Shown: piece after piece, positions 1-9,042 of the stretch | Layout of the letters: the number at the start of each line of letters is the position of its first letter | Numbering within the stretch: the stretch's first letter is position 1 | Source of the DNA: UBA7236 sp044227505 | Lineage (GTDB): Bacteria; Bacteroidota; Bacteroidia; Chitinophagales; BACL12 | Length of the DNA: 64,000 nucleotides | Direction: 5' to 3' | Assembly: GCA_044227505.1 (NCBI GenBank) | Contig: JBGAWP010000009.1 | Span: 1 to 64,000, forward strand | Notes under the pieces: model-generated | The model's input: only the letters and a program-made list of their open reading frames with translations | The model's database searches: none | What the model was told of the DNA's origin: nothing | Translations under genes and position numbers: made by a program

Positions 1-599
1 GCTGCTGTCTGATTTCTTGTGAAATGATAACGAATAACATTATTAAATGTGCCGTTTGGTAATATTAATGTACCATATCCATCAGCTTCAACTGTAATAT
101 CTCCTTCAAAGGCCTGAGTGAATCCGAAAACATAATTTGTTCCAGCAAAATCATCTGTAAACATGTCATTAATTTCGAATGGAAAATTTAATAATTCTTC
201 ACCATCACTATAAATGGATTTTGCAGTGTCGTTTGGAGGTGCAATTGTATCAATTAATAAACATGCACCAAGTTGCTCAAAAGTTGTTGCACTTGTTTTG
301 TAAAAAGTAAAGGAATTTGTCCAACTTCTTCCACAAACAGTAGCTGTCGGAAAATGATAATCCCATAAAGTTTCTGAAGGAGAAATAAAGGTAAAATATC
401 CTTCTTCGCTTTCATTTAATGCATTCATATCCCAGGTTTGATCCGCACCTGCAGGTCCGGGTTCAACAGGATCGGAGCAAATTGCAATTACAACCGAATC
501 GCCCACAAGCGGCATATTTGATGCATTAATTGCTGGTTGAGCTTTTATTATAAAACATGTAAATAAAGTAGTAATAAAACAGAATGTAAATCTTTTCAT
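1..599 (-). CDS. Secreted protein, 3' end beyond the window (partial)
   Basis: The frame is open from an ATG at 599 to the window edge, giving about 199 residues with no stop. The N-terminus is a signal peptide (MKRFTFCFITTLFTCFIIKA, then Gln), the usual Sec signal ending in A-Q of exported Bacteroidota proteins. The mature part is rich in aromatic, Thr and Asn residues, like the beta-sandwich body of T9SS cargo; the C-terminal sorting domain, if any, lies outside. It begins 30 bp after the stop of the lipoprotein gene at 630-1172 on the same strand and has no promoter box of its own in that gap, so the two are probably cotranscribed. Function unknown. Confidence 0.8.
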   Translation of the reverse strand, partial: MKRFTFCFITTLFTCFIIKAQPAINASNMPLVGDSVVIAICSDPVEPGPAGADQTWDMNALNESEEGYFTFISPSETLWDYHFPTATVCGRSWTNSFTFYKTSATTFEQLGACLLIDTIAPPNDTAKSIYSDGEELLNFPFEINDMFTDDFAGTNYVFGFTQAFEGDITVEADGYGTLILPNGTFNNVIRYHFTRNQTA

Positions 600-629
600 G
601 ATATTGATTTTATTAATATTGTTAAATTT

Positions 630-1172
630 TTATTGAACATTAATGCAACTGAAAACTCCATCAGTTATTGTAACAGTTTCAGCACTACCTGATTGTCCAC
701 CTGTAAATGAAAAACTTCCACTAATTTTATTGTCATCCCAATAATCAATTTTTAAAGTACCTGTTGCTGCAGCATTCCCATTAACCGGAGCAGTGAAGGA
801 TTCTCCGGAAGCATCTTCATAGGTTAACCCTACATAATTACTTGTTGCCATAACGGAAGTATTAAAAGTTCCGGTTTGATCGTTCCATAAATTAAGGGAT
901 AATGTAAAATAGGAACCATCGGGTTTTTCACCGTTTATAATAATGGAGATAATGCCTGCAGTTGATACATAAACACCGTTGATGGTTGCTACATCTGCTA
1001 TCCAACCAACTCCGTCAACATTTGCACTTAAAGTGTTTTCAGTTGGCGCTTGAGTGTTATTATTATTGTTGTTGTCATCATCGGCAACATCATCCTTTTT
1101 GCAGGAAGCGAGCAAGGATGTAGAAATAATACTCAATAATAATAATGTGGAAAGGAAATTAATTTTTTTCAT
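630..1172 (-). CDS. Small exported lipoprotein
   Basis: 180 residues. A signal peptide ends in the lipobox LLASC with lipidated Cys23, followed by an acidic and poly-Asn linker (about residues 26-40) that would hold the folded part away from the membrane. The rest is a predicted all-beta domain with Thr/Gly-rich strands; it resembles the small DUF6252-type lipoproteins common in Bacteroidota, but that assignment is from memory and weak. A good promoter (TTG-N20-TACTTTTG) lies upstream. A 15-bp site shared with the response-regulator gene sits just beyond it, so this gene is a likely target of the adjacent two-component system. Function unknown. Confidence 0.85.
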   Translation of the reverse strand: MKKINFLSTLLLLSIISTSLLASCKKDDVADDDNNNNNNTQAPTENTLSANVDGVGWIADVATINGVYVSTAGIISIIINGEKPDGSYFTLSLNLWNDQTGTFNTSVMATSNYVGLTYEDASGESFTAPVNGNAAATGTLKIDYWDDNKISGSFSFTGGQSGSAETVTITDGVFSCINVQ

Positions 1173-1208
1173 TTTATTTATTTTTTTTGTAATTGAAATT
1201 ATTTACTG

Positions 1209-1239
1209 CAAAAGTAGAAACACCAAAAACCCCATACAA
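1209..1239 (-). promoter_or_regulatory. Promoter of the lipoprotein operon
   Basis: On the minus strand TTG (1239-1237), a 20-bp spacer and TACTTTTG (1216-1209) match the Bacteroidota consensus TTG-N19-21-TAnnTTTG. The -7 box ends 36 bp before the ATG at 1172. Confidence 0.6.
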
Positions 1240-1253
1240 TTACCCATATGGGG
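1239..1253 (-). promoter_or_regulatory. Candidate regulator-binding site upstream of the lipoprotein gene
   Basis: CCCCATATGGGTAAT on the minus strand, containing the near-palindrome CCCATATGGG. It lies directly upstream of the -33 region, 22 bp before the TAnnTTTG box. The same 15-mer with one change lies at 2021-2035 at the identical spacing from the box of the response-regulator gene. Position and symmetry suit an activator site; the binding protein is inferred to be the NarL-type regulator encoded at 1353-1982. Confidence 0.45.
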
Positions 1254-1352
1254 TATTTTGATTGCGAGACCTTACGTAGTAAGGTCGAAGCAATCCCCCC
1301 AATGCGTAGCCACCTCACCAATAAAACCTCAACTTAACAATAAGAATTTCCG

Positions 1353-1982
1353 TCAAATAAGCCTCTGCTTCATCGCAATAATAACCGCCTCTGCTCTGGA
1401 GTTTACATGCAGTTTGCGATATATACTTTTAATATGCGCACGCACAGTATTTCCACTGATAAACAATTTTTTGGAAATGGTCGCATAATTTTCACCCTCC
1501 GCTAAACAGGTGAGCACTTCTGTTTCTCTGGTAGACAGCGGATTTGACATAGCAGGTTGAAACGACATGGCAATTTTGCGTGCAATTCCCGGACTCATTG
1601 GAGAGCCACCTTCATGCACTTCTTTAATTGCGGCAAGTAATTTAACAGGTGGAGTTTCTTTGAGTAAATATCCTGTTGCTCCTGCGCACAGTGATTGAAA
1701 GATCATATCTTCTTCATCGCGTATGGTTAGCATAATAAAATCAGTATCCTCCAGATGATTTTTAAGTATTTTGATGCCTTCTATACCTGTAATTCCGGGC
1801 AATTGAATATCCATGAGCACTACATCCGGTTTTGTAGATTTTATTGTTTCAATGGCACTTTCGCAATCCTTAAAAGTATGTTTGCAGGAAAACCCCGGAG
1901 AACGGTCAATGATCTTTTCCAGAAGTTCCCGAATTTCATCTTCGTCTTCAACTATGGCGACAATTATTTTTTCTTCATTCAT
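1353..1982 (-). CDS. NarL/LuxR-family response regulator
   Basis: 209 residues with the two-domain plan of NarL-type regulators. The receiver domain covers about 1-125, with an acidic pocket (E12, D13, E14), phosphoacceptor Asp58 in VVLMDIQLPG and conserved Lys108. The LuxR-type helix-turn-helix covers about 146-209, with the recognition region GNTVRAHIKSIYRKL. It is a DNA-binding activator or repressor controlled by phosphorylation. The cognate kinase is almost certainly the sensor ending 32 bp upstream on the same strand. The 180-bp gap to the lipoprotein gene downstream holds that gene's promoter. A 15-bp site upstream, repeated at the lipoprotein promoter, suggests autoregulation. Confidence 0.93.
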   Translation of the reverse strand: MNEEKIIVAIVEDEDEIRELLEKIIDRSPGFSCKHTFKDCESAIETIKSTKPDVVLMDIQLPGITGIEGIKILKNHLEDTDFIMLTIRDEEDMIFQSLCAGATGYLLKETPPVKLLAAIKEVHEGGSPMSPGIARKIAMSFQPAMSNPLSTRETEVLTCLAEGENYATISKKLFISGNTVRAHIKSIYRKLHVNSRAEAVIIAMKQRLI

Positions 1983-1990
1983 ATTAAAAG

Positions 1991-1998
1991 CAAAATTA
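1991..1998 (-). promoter_or_regulatory. -7 box of the response-regulator gene
   Basis: TAATTTTG on the minus strand, 8 bp before the ATG at 1982. No clear TTG lies at -33, which would fit a promoter that needs an activator bound at 2021-2035. It lies between the kinase stop codon and the regulator start. Confidence 0.4.
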
Positions 1999-2014
1999 AA
2001 CAGTCCTTTTTCAT

Positions 2015-5000
2015 TTAAACATTACCCATTTGGGGCATATTACATTTTAAAGTAATGTTTGTGCCATTGTTTTTTTCGGAATTTATTGTCAGTTCTGCAT
2101 TTATCTTTTCCGCACGTGTCTTCATAATGGTAAGACCGTAATTATTTCGGCTTCTTTCTTCATTTATATCAAAACCATTTCCATTATCCTGTAAGGAGAA
2201 TAGAATGAAATTATTTTCTAATGTTACCGTTAATATAACCTCCGCTGCATTGGCATGTTTTGCACAATTATGCATTGCTTCCTTAAATATTTGCAATACC
2301 GCTCGCCTGGTATTCATTGGCAATACTATATTTTGAAATGTATTATTCATTCCACGCACAATGAATTGAATTCCCAATTCACTTAACATGGAATCACCAA
2401 AATCTTTTAATCGGGTTACAGTATCAAATAAGGTATCGTGCTGAGGATCCATTACCCACAGGAAGTCGCGCATGCCGGTTGATAATTCGGAGATGTTGAG
2501 TTCTATTTTGTTGAGATAGTTCTGCAGTTGCGCCTTGTCTTCTGTTTCTGTTTTGGCCATTTCGGTGAACAAGGTTATTTTGGTTATTTTATTTCCTGCC
2601 TCATCATGAAAATCAGCTGCACTTTTTTTGCGGAATTCTTCTCGTTCTTCGGTTCTTGCTTTTTCAATTTGCGTTTGCACTTTAATTTCCCTTGTTGCTT
2701 TGTTTATCCTATAGCGTATAAATACATAAACCATACTTGAAAATAGAAGTGTATAAAACAAATATGCATACCAACTTAACCAGGGAGGTGTACTGATATG
2801 GATATTGATATATGTTCCTGATTCATTCCAAACGCCGCTATTATTGCAGGCCCGCACTCTGAAGACATATTTGCCGGGATTTAAATTTGTATAGGTTGCC
2901 GTGAGGGAGTTTCCGGCAAATACCCAGTCCTCATTAAACCCTTCAAGCTTATAACTGAATTGATTTTTTTCTGGACTATGATAACTCAAAGCAGCAAAAT
3001 CAAAAGTAATAACATCATGTTTCCATGACAATGAAATTTCATTCATTCCAAATAATTCTTTATCAAGAAAGAAGCTTTTATGTGTGCTATCAGAACTGCC
3101 CACCGGAACTTTCTTATTGAACAAGGATATACCAGTGATAACCACTGGCGGAATGAATTTGTTATCCATCAATTTATCAGGATGAAAAAAATTAAAGCCG
3201 TTTACTCCGCCGAAATATAAAACTCCATGTTTATTTTTATAATACCCATTTTGATTAAATTCATTGCTTTGTAATCCATCGCTTATATCGTAGGTTTTAT
3301 GGAGAGTTTCGGTTACTGTATTAAATACCGCCATTCCTTTGTTTGTTGATATCCATAAGTTTTGTCTACTGTCCTCCAGTATACCATAAATTACGTCATT
3401 GGGAAAACCTTGTTCATAACCGAAATTTTTAAAAACAGTTTTAGTATTCAATTTTTGATTTTTAAATTCTTCAAAAATATCAGAATTTAGTTTCGGGATC
3501 AATTTATTCAAACCACTGCTGGTGCCAATCCATAAATTATGATTAATGTCTTCATGTAGAGATAGTACGATATCGTTACTCAAACTATTTACTTTGTCGG
3601 GGTCATTAATAAAATAAATAAACCTTTCTGTATCAGGATCAAATAAATTTAATCCCCCGGAAGGTGTACCTAACCAAATATTTCCATAACTATCCTCTAA
3701 AATGGTAAATACAAAAGGATGACCTGGCCCGGATCCATCCTTTGCTGCTGCATATTTTTTAACCATGTTTTTTTCAGGATCATATTTCCATAACCCACCA
3801 CCGCCTGTGCCGAGCCACAGGTTTCCTTTTTTATCTTCAGTAATAAAGTGAATGGAAATTGCAGTGGCTGTATCATTAGATGGTTTAATACGTTTTATAT
3901 TTGTTTTTCCATTTGATGGGGTTTCAATTTTATAAAATCCTCCGCCTCTGGTGCCTGTCCATTTATTTCCCTTTGAATCCATATAGAGACAAAGTATATA
4001 ACTTGAAGTCAATCCATTTTTATTTTTTTCATCTTTTCGGAAAACAGTATATTTATTTTCATATCTATTGTAAACATTTAATCCGTCGGTTGTGCCTATC
4101 CATAATAAACTGTCATTTTCATCGATAAAAGAATTCACATTTTTATTTGAAAGCACATTGTTTCCCGGGATACTTCTTACATGCATGAATCCGGGAGTTC
4201 CTGAATCCAAAATATTTAATCCATTTCTGGTTCCAATCCACAAAATATCATCGGAGGACTTGAAAATTGATAATATATTATCATGTGAAATACTTTTTTC
4301 ATCTAAACCATTATTTTGATAAAATTGAAGTTCATTAATTTCGGCTATATAAAATGCGAGACCTTTATTGGTTCCAATCGCAAAATTATGTCTGCCAAGC
4401 TTGAGGAAATCCTGTATAAATATATTTTCATCGATGAATCCGAGTGATTGTGAACTAACAATAACACGATCTGTTTTGGTTTTTAAGTTAATTTCAAGCA
4501 GACCCGCTGAACAGGATACATATAATTTCCCATCTTCATGGAACAGATGTGTAACATTGCCAATTATTTGAGCGTTAGAGTAGGGGCTTTTTGTAAAGAA
4601 TTGTGTGGACAGCGTTTTAGTATTGATAAACGTTAATCCGGAATCGCTTCTCAGCCATACATTGTTATAATTATCGGTAGTAACTATTCCGATATAATTA
4701 TCTGCATTGGTGCCATCCGGTTTTTTTTGTGAGAGCAGCAATTGAGAAGTTTTTGTGGATTTATCAAATCGGATCAGTCCCTCATTACTTCCTATCCACA
4801 ATATACCATCCGGCGTTTCTGCAATGGAAAACAATCTATTGCTGGGAAATGAATTCGGATCTCCGGCAGTCATATTAAAATACGAAAATTCCCCTGTCAA
4901 TGGGTCAAGCCGATTTAATCCGCCACCAAATGTTGCGATCCATAAAATCCCTTCCTTGTCCTCCTTAATATCCCAAATATAATTGTTGCTAATACTATTC

Positions 5001-5248
5001 TTATTGTTGCGATCATGGCGGTATTCAATAAAATTGTAACCATCGTATCGGTTCAACCCATCTTGCGTTCCTATCCACATAAAACCATATTTATCCTGAT
5101 GTATACAGTTAATACTGTTTTGGGAAAGCCCATCATCAATGGTAAGGTGTTTGAATACTGTGGTATTCAGCTGTGTATAAGCATTTTTTATAGTTACACA
5201 ACTAATTAAAAAAGCTGAAAGTATGGTTTTAAATGTATATAGGTCCAT
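2015..5248 (-). CDS. Two-component sensor histidine kinase with periplasmic Reg_prop beta-propeller
   Basis: 1077 residues. An N-terminal signal/anchor (about 1-25) precedes about 700 residues of Reg_prop repeats, recognisable by recurring LWIGT, GLNRYD and DSYGNIWLGT words, forming two beta-propellers. A Y_Y_Y domain follows (about 735-815, SYKLEGFNEDWVFAG), then one membrane helix (about 826-845), a coiled linker, a HisKA_3-type dimerisation segment with His881 in FHDEAGNK, and an HATPase_c domain with the N box HNCAKHANA and G box DNGNGFD. Unlike hybrid HTCS proteins of Bacteroides it carries no receiver or AraC domain; the partner regulator is separate, 32 bp downstream. The sensed ligand is unknown; related sensors often detect polysaccharide pieces. 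Confidence 0.93.
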   Translation of the reverse strand: MDLYTFKTILSAFLISCVTIKNAYTQLNTTVFKHLTIDDGLSQNSINCIHQDKYGFMWIGTQDGLNRYDGYNFIEYRHDRNNKNSISNNYIWDIKEDKEGILWIATFGGGLNRLDPLTGEFSYFNMTAGDPNSFPSNRLFSIAETPDGILWIGSNEGLIRFDKSTKTSQLLLSQKKPDGTNADNYIGIVTTDNYNNVWLRSDSGLTFINTKTLSTQFFTKSPYSNAQIIGNVTHLFHEDGKLYVSCSAGLLEINLKTKTDRVIVSSQSLGFIDENIFIQDFLKLGRHNFAIGTNKGLAFYIAEINELQFYQNNGLDEKSISHDNILSIFKSSDDILWIGTRNGLNILDSGTPGFMHVRSIPGNNVLSNKNVNSFIDENDSLLWIGTTDGLNVYNRYENKYTVFRKDEKNKNGLTSSYILCLYMDSKGNKWTGTRGGGFYKIETPSNGKTNIKRIKPSNDTATAISIHFITEDKKGNLWLGTGGGGLWKYDPEKNMVKKYAAAKDGSGPGHPFVFTILEDSYGNIWLGTPSGGLNLFDPDTERFIYFINDPDKVNSLSNDIVLSLHEDINHNLWIGTSSGLNKLIPKLNSDIFEEFKNQKLNTKTVFKNFGYEQGFPNDVIYGILEDSRQNLWISTNKGMAVFNTVTETLHKTYDISDGLQSNEFNQNGYYKNKHGVLYFGGVNGFNFFHPDKLMDNKFIPPVVITGISLFNKKVPVGSSDSTHKSFFLDKELFGMNEISLSWKHDVITFDFAALSYHSPEKNQFSYKLEGFNEDWVFAGNSLTATYTNLNPGKYVFRVRACNNSGVWNESGTYINIHISTPPWLSWYAYLFYTLLFSSMVYVFIRYRINKATREIKVQTQIEKARTEEREEFRKKSAADFHDEAGNKITKITLFTEMAKTETEDKAQLQNYLNKIELNISELSTGMRDFLWVMDPQHDTLFDTVTRLKDFGDSMLSELGIQFIVRGMNNTFQNIVLPMNTRRAVLQIFKEAMHNCAKHANAAEVILTVTLENNFILFSLQDNGNGFDINEERSRNNYGLTIMKTRAEKINAELTINSEKNNGTNITLKCNMPQMGNV
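2021..2035 (-). promoter_or_regulatory. Candidate regulator-binding site inside the kinase 3' end
   Basis: CCCCAAATGGGTAAT on the minus strand differs at one base from the site at 1239-1253 and is also 22 bp from a TAnnTTTG box. It overlaps the last codons of the kinase gene (PQMGNV then stop), so part of its sequence is also constrained by coding. Confidence 0.4.
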
Positions 5249-5480
5249 TTGTATGGTGTGGACTTTAAAGATACATTTTTGGCCGTAATTTTATAATTAC
5301 TTTGTTGTGCGGAACCAAGGTGCTTATTCAACTTTCAATTCTAAAGAGCGATGCGCCGAATAGGTTGTTTAATTTTGTTTCTGAATGCTTAAGTTTTAAA
5401 GAAAACCGATTACAACCTTTCAGTTATAACCGGCTTGTCCTGTTTGTAATAAAATATTATAGGGGCTTCCTAGTTTTACT

Positions 5481-7088
5481 TTATTTTAATTTTATAAAAT
5501 TGGTTTGTTGTAAACCGTTTCGTGTATTACAATTAATATTATACTGACCAGCAGGAAGCATCTGCACATCAATTAAATTATTTCCTACATTTACTGATCG
5601 TTCGATAAAAAGCTGACCTGAATTACTAAAAATTTGTAATAAACAATCTTCTTTTACGCCATCGATCGCCAGATAATCTGATACCGGATTTGGGTAACAT
5701 GTAAGTTCAAATTTGGGTAGATCATTTTCCTTACGCAATTCTGTTTCCGTAATTTTTATGATCTCAAAAACGAAACCTAAACCTACCTGTGCAACACTGG
5801 AAACAATTACGTCAGCTAGCCCATAAAATTTGATTCCCATTGGCAGATTCTGAGTAATTCCTTCGCCTTCATAAATAAAAGGAGAATATACATTTGCCCC
5901 GGTAGTTGTATTGAGGCAATGCATGGTAATTAATCCACTTCCCGGGTTGGAAGTATATATCATTCCTGATACCGGATGAAAAGCAACCGCACGACATTCT
6001 TCAACAGTACCTGCAGGTGATTCATTATAGGTTTTTATCCACATTGTGGTTCCGCTGCTATTTAGTCGCCAAACTTTTCCGTTTCGTCCACCTGCACCAT
6101 CTGATGCACTTCCACCAAAAACTAATCCGTTGCCCTGTGTATTTCCGCTTGCACTATAAATTGCTTCTGATCCTGTAGCAGCCTCGCCAATTCGTTTTAT
6201 AAATATGGCCTTGCCATTATTTGTATTTAATTTTAATACGGCAATATGGTTGTTGTAAGGTGCCACATTATCTTCCGAACTGGATAATCCAAATAAATTT
6301 CCTTCATCATCCGAAACCAGATCAAATGCTTTATCATTCCGCCCATTATAACTCGCATATGATTTACTAAAAATTAAAGAACCTTCAGGACTGAACCGAG
6401 CTAAGAACATATCCTTATTTGTTCCGGCCAAATTTTTATCATAACTGCCCCAAATAAAAATATTTGAAGAGGAATTAATATACATCGATTTGGGATAGGT
6501 GTTTTTTCCTAAATAGGTGAAAGCGATCTCCTCATACTCAGCAAATGCATTGGTTAATATATTATAGTCTATTATTTTAACTACAACTTTATTACGGTTG
6601 ATGCTCTCATCAAAAACATCTACCATACAGGTTAATTTGTGTGTGCTTCCTACAACAGCTACTTCGAACTCATGGCATTCAATCCAGCTGTAAAAACTTT
6701 CCCAGCTAATAGTGTGATAAACAAAATTATTTGTTGTGTTATCCATTGCACGAATTGTGCTTGTATGCGAAATGAGGTCAGTAGAAATAAAATAGGTCTT
6801 TTCTTCAAATCGTTTAATAATATTTACGGGTTCCACCCACTCCACATCTTCTGGCTCAGGGGTTGAAATGATGTTTCCGGTATTATCCAACAAAAATGCT
6901 GAACCTCCTGGTACCGAGGAATACGCACCAACACAAACATCATCTGTGTAATCCATAAAAGTGGTAGCACCACTTGGAATCTCCGTTGAATAATCCCATT
7001 GAAAAACAGGGGTAAGGGTTTGTGCGTTCGAATGACGGATATTAACCGCCATCAAGCAAAGCGATACTACATACAGGCAATTTTTCAT
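5481..7088 (-). CDS. Secreted protein with T9SS type A sorting domain
   Basis: 535 residues. The signal peptide ends at SNA-Q (about residue 22). The body is all-beta, with repeated phrases typical of propeller-like SBBP/Kelch-type cargo (for example DDEGNLFGLSSSEDN, GKVWRLNSSGTTMWIKTYN). The C-terminal 75 residues are a T9SS sorting domain (YPNPVSDYLAIDG, then SNSGQLF, then LPAGQYNI), which directs export through the outer membrane and surface attachment. It starts divergently from the helical-repeat gene at 7248. The 232-bp gap to the kinase gene at 5249-5480 shows no gene; I see only AT-rich sequence with a weak minus-strand TATCTTTA box. Function unknown. Confidence 0.87.
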   Translation of the reverse strand: MKNCLYVVSLCLMAVNIRHSNAQTLTPVFQWDYSTEIPSGATTFMDYTDDVCVGAYSSVPGGSAFLLDNTGNIISTPEPEDVEWVEPVNIIKRFEEKTYFISTDLISHTSTIRAMDNTTNNFVYHTISWESFYSWIECHEFEVAVVGSTHKLTCMVDVFDESINRNKVVVKIIDYNILTNAFAEYEEIAFTYLGKNTYPKSMYINSSSNIFIWGSYDKNLAGTNKDMFLARFSPEGSLIFSKSYASYNGRNDKAFDLVSDDEGNLFGLSSSEDNVAPYNNHIAVLKLNTNNGKAIFIKRIGEAATGSEAIYSASGNTQGNGLVFGGSASDGAGGRNGKVWRLNSSGTTMWIKTYNESPAGTVEECRAVAFHPVSGMIYTSNPGSGLITMHCLNTTTGANVYSPFIYEGEGITQNLPMGIKFYGLADVIVSSVAQVGLGFVFEIIKITETELRKENDLPKFELTCYPNPVSDYLAIDGVKEDCLLQIFSNSGQLFIERSVNVGNNLIDVQMLPAGQYNINCNTRNGLQQTNFIKLK

Positions 7089-7247
7089 ATTTAATTTGTT
7101 TTAATTGTGAATGATGCTGTAAAAGTGAGAAGATGGAAAGAATTTACCTATCCAAAATTATTCAAAAAAGGCTATTCCGAATGTCATATATTTTTTAAAA
7201 TAACCCTTAAACATGAGTTTTCAGGAAATAATTCGTATATTTCGGAC

Positions 7248-8738
7248 ATGGGAAAAAGTTGGCAACACCTGCACGAATTGGTGCAAAACCTCAGTTCTGC
7301 AGAAAAGGGCTATTTTAAAAAACATTGGAATGGATTCTCTGATACTGAAACTCCAAAAAGTCTTGAGCTTTTTGATTTGTTAGTGCGTATGAAAACGTTT
7401 AATGAATCAAAAATTAAAAAGACATTCTCAGGTTCAGCAAGCACCTTAAAAAGTTTGCGCACACACCTTTACAAACAAATACTGCGCAGTCTGCGCCTAT
7501 TTAATAATGATGCTGATCTTGGATTTACTTTACGCGAATATTTAGATTATATAGAAATTTTGCGAAAAAAGGGGCTGCACGATCAATGTATTCCTTTTCT
7601 CAATAAAGGTAAAACCCTATCCTTTGATATGAAAATGCACCCCTATCAAGTGCAGTTTCTGATTCAGCAAAAACAATTCCTTAATCAATATCCCGAAAAG
7701 GATAAAACAATTATTGCACAACAAATTTCTAAAAATATTATTGCAGCTTCCACCTTAATAGTTAATCGCGAGGTAATTAAACTGGGACATGTTAAATCCA
7801 TTTATTGGAATAATGTATATGTTCCGCTTCGGGATGAGGAAGTGGTTACGGAAAGTAAAAACTTATTACAGACACTTTTACAAATTGATGAGAATTCCAT
7901 TGAAGACTACAGCGAGAAAAATTTGTTATTTTCTGCTCTGTCAAACATCTATCTGTTACATGGAAATATTGATCATGCAATTGTATTCCAACAAAAATCC
8001 GTAGAACTAATGGAGGCTATGGATGTGCGGAAAATTAATAAAATACTGAGTTACGTTTCAGCATTATACAATCTGGCATCTTTATATATTTATAGTAAGG
8101 ATTTTACACAAGTTGAAATGCAAATTGAAAAAATTAAAAAGGTAGAACTAAATTTTAAATCGGAAATTCAATTTGTAAATGCCATCACCTCCTGTTTGGA
8201 ATCACAACTTCTGCAGCATAACAATAGCGATTTTTCTGAGGAAAAAGTTATACAAATCGAAACGGTAATGGGAGAGGAGAAGCCCATTCCAAACCTTTTT
8301 TATGATTCAAAATTAGCATTGTTGAGTTATTGTATCAAAAATAAACAATATAAAGATGCGTTGGGCAGGTCGCATGATTTGTTAACTGACAAATACATGC
8401 ACAGTCAAATTTCATTTCATGTACATGTGCGATTACTTCATATTCTGGTGCATTACAAAAATAATAATATGCAGTTATTGCCATTTTTGATACGCAGCAC
8501 ATATAGGTTTATGTTAAAACAGGAATTAAACTACCAGATCGAAAAGGCGTTATTGCGGTTTTTTAGGAAAATTCCCTCTAAAATTAACAAAGTGGAAATC
8601 CGGATGTTGTTTCAGGAGCTTTTGAAAGAAATAAATTCCATTGCCGTAAATTCTGCTGAGGCAAGGGTGATGCTGATATATTTTAATTACGCTGGTTGGT
8701 TGGAGGAGGAAATTAATGTTATCATGGAAAATTACTAA
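7248..8738 (+). CDS. Cytoplasmic helical-repeat protein of unknown function
   Basis: 496 residues from the ATG at 7248. The frame is open back to 7107, but the 47 extra residues are uncharacteristic, and a degenerate -7 box (TATATTTC) lies just before 7248, so the downstream start is preferred. There is no signal peptide or membrane segment. The protein is almost wholly alpha-helical with TPR-like helix pairs (for example NLASLYIYSKDFTQVEMQIEK and LLFSALSNIYLLHGNIDHA). The N-terminal part (MGKSWQHLHELVQNLSSAEK) is Lys-rich and looks like a conserved family start. It probably acts as a scaffold or protein-interaction module; no enzymatic motif was seen. Confidence 0.8.
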   Translation: MGKSWQHLHELVQNLSSAEKGYFKKHWNGFSDTETPKSLELFDLLVRMKTFNESKIKKTFSGSASTLKSLRTHLYKQILRSLRLFNNDADLGFTLREYLDYIEILRKKGLHDQCIPFLNKGKTLSFDMKMHPYQVQFLIQQKQFLNQYPEKDKTIIAQQISKNIIAASTLIVNREVIKLGHVKSIYWNNVYVPLRDEEVVTESKNLLQTLLQIDENSIEDYSEKNLLFSALSNIYLLHGNIDHAIVFQQKSVELMEAMDVRKINKILSYVSALYNLASLYIYSKDFTQVEMQIEKIKKVELNFKSEIQFVNAITSCLESQLLQHNNSDFSEEKVIQIETVMGEEKPIPNLFYDSKLALLSYCIKNKQYKDALGRSHDLLTDKYMHSQISFHVHVRLLHILVHYKNNNMQLLPFLIRSTYRFMLKQELNYQIEKALLRFFRKIPSKINKVEIRMLFQELLKEINSIAVNSAEARVMLIYFNYAGWLEEEINVIMENY

Positions 8739-9042
8739 GCAATAAATTTAATTGGATAGCTTTTTTTATTTAAAGAAAGTTTTTCAAACCTTTCTAAAAG
8801 AATTGAAAATTTAATCTTTAAACAAAGTTTTATGATGAAAGATAATGCCCGCATTAGCGATTGCAGCGCATTAAAGCACTAAAAGTCTTTAGTGCAAGGA
8901 AAGCCCACAGCGATCCCGATTTTTATCGGGAGAGCGAGTAGTTGCAGCGGAAAGCCTGCCTGGCGCCAGCTGCTGGCAGACAGGCGCGACCCGAGGAACG
9001 AGGGGAATGCCCTATATTTGTGCTTCAAACTAACTATCAATC
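8739..9042. repeat. Mosaic intergenic repeat with three hairpins upstream of pepD
   Basis: No gene is supported here. From about 8841 to 9004 the DNA is much more GC-rich than its surroundings and contains three perfect or near-perfect hairpins: GCACTAAA-AGTC-TTTAGTGC (8876-8895), TCCCGAT-TTTT-ATCGGGA (8914-8931), and the block 8954-8985 with inner arms GCCAGC/GCTGGC and outer GCCTG/CAGGC. The word TTGCAGCG occurs twice (8861, 8942). The composition suggests a REP/MITE-like dispersed element with inserted modules. 8739-8840 is plain AT-rich sequence. Confidence 0.6.
9013..9020 (+). promoter_or_regulatory. -7 box of pepD
   Basis: TATATTTG, 22 bp before the ATG at 9043. No TTG at the expected -33 position. 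It sits immediately at the end of the GC-rich repeat element. Confidence 0.4.

Noticed and set aside
1054..1488. 144-codon plus-strand open frame
   Set aside because: It is antisense to the lipoprotein and response-regulator genes, and its composition follows the poly-Asn stretch of the lipoprotein (Leu/Ser-rich start).
7107..7247. N-terminal extension of the helical-repeat protein to 7107
   Set aside because: The added residues look random, and the family-like start MGKSWQHLHELV is at 7248.
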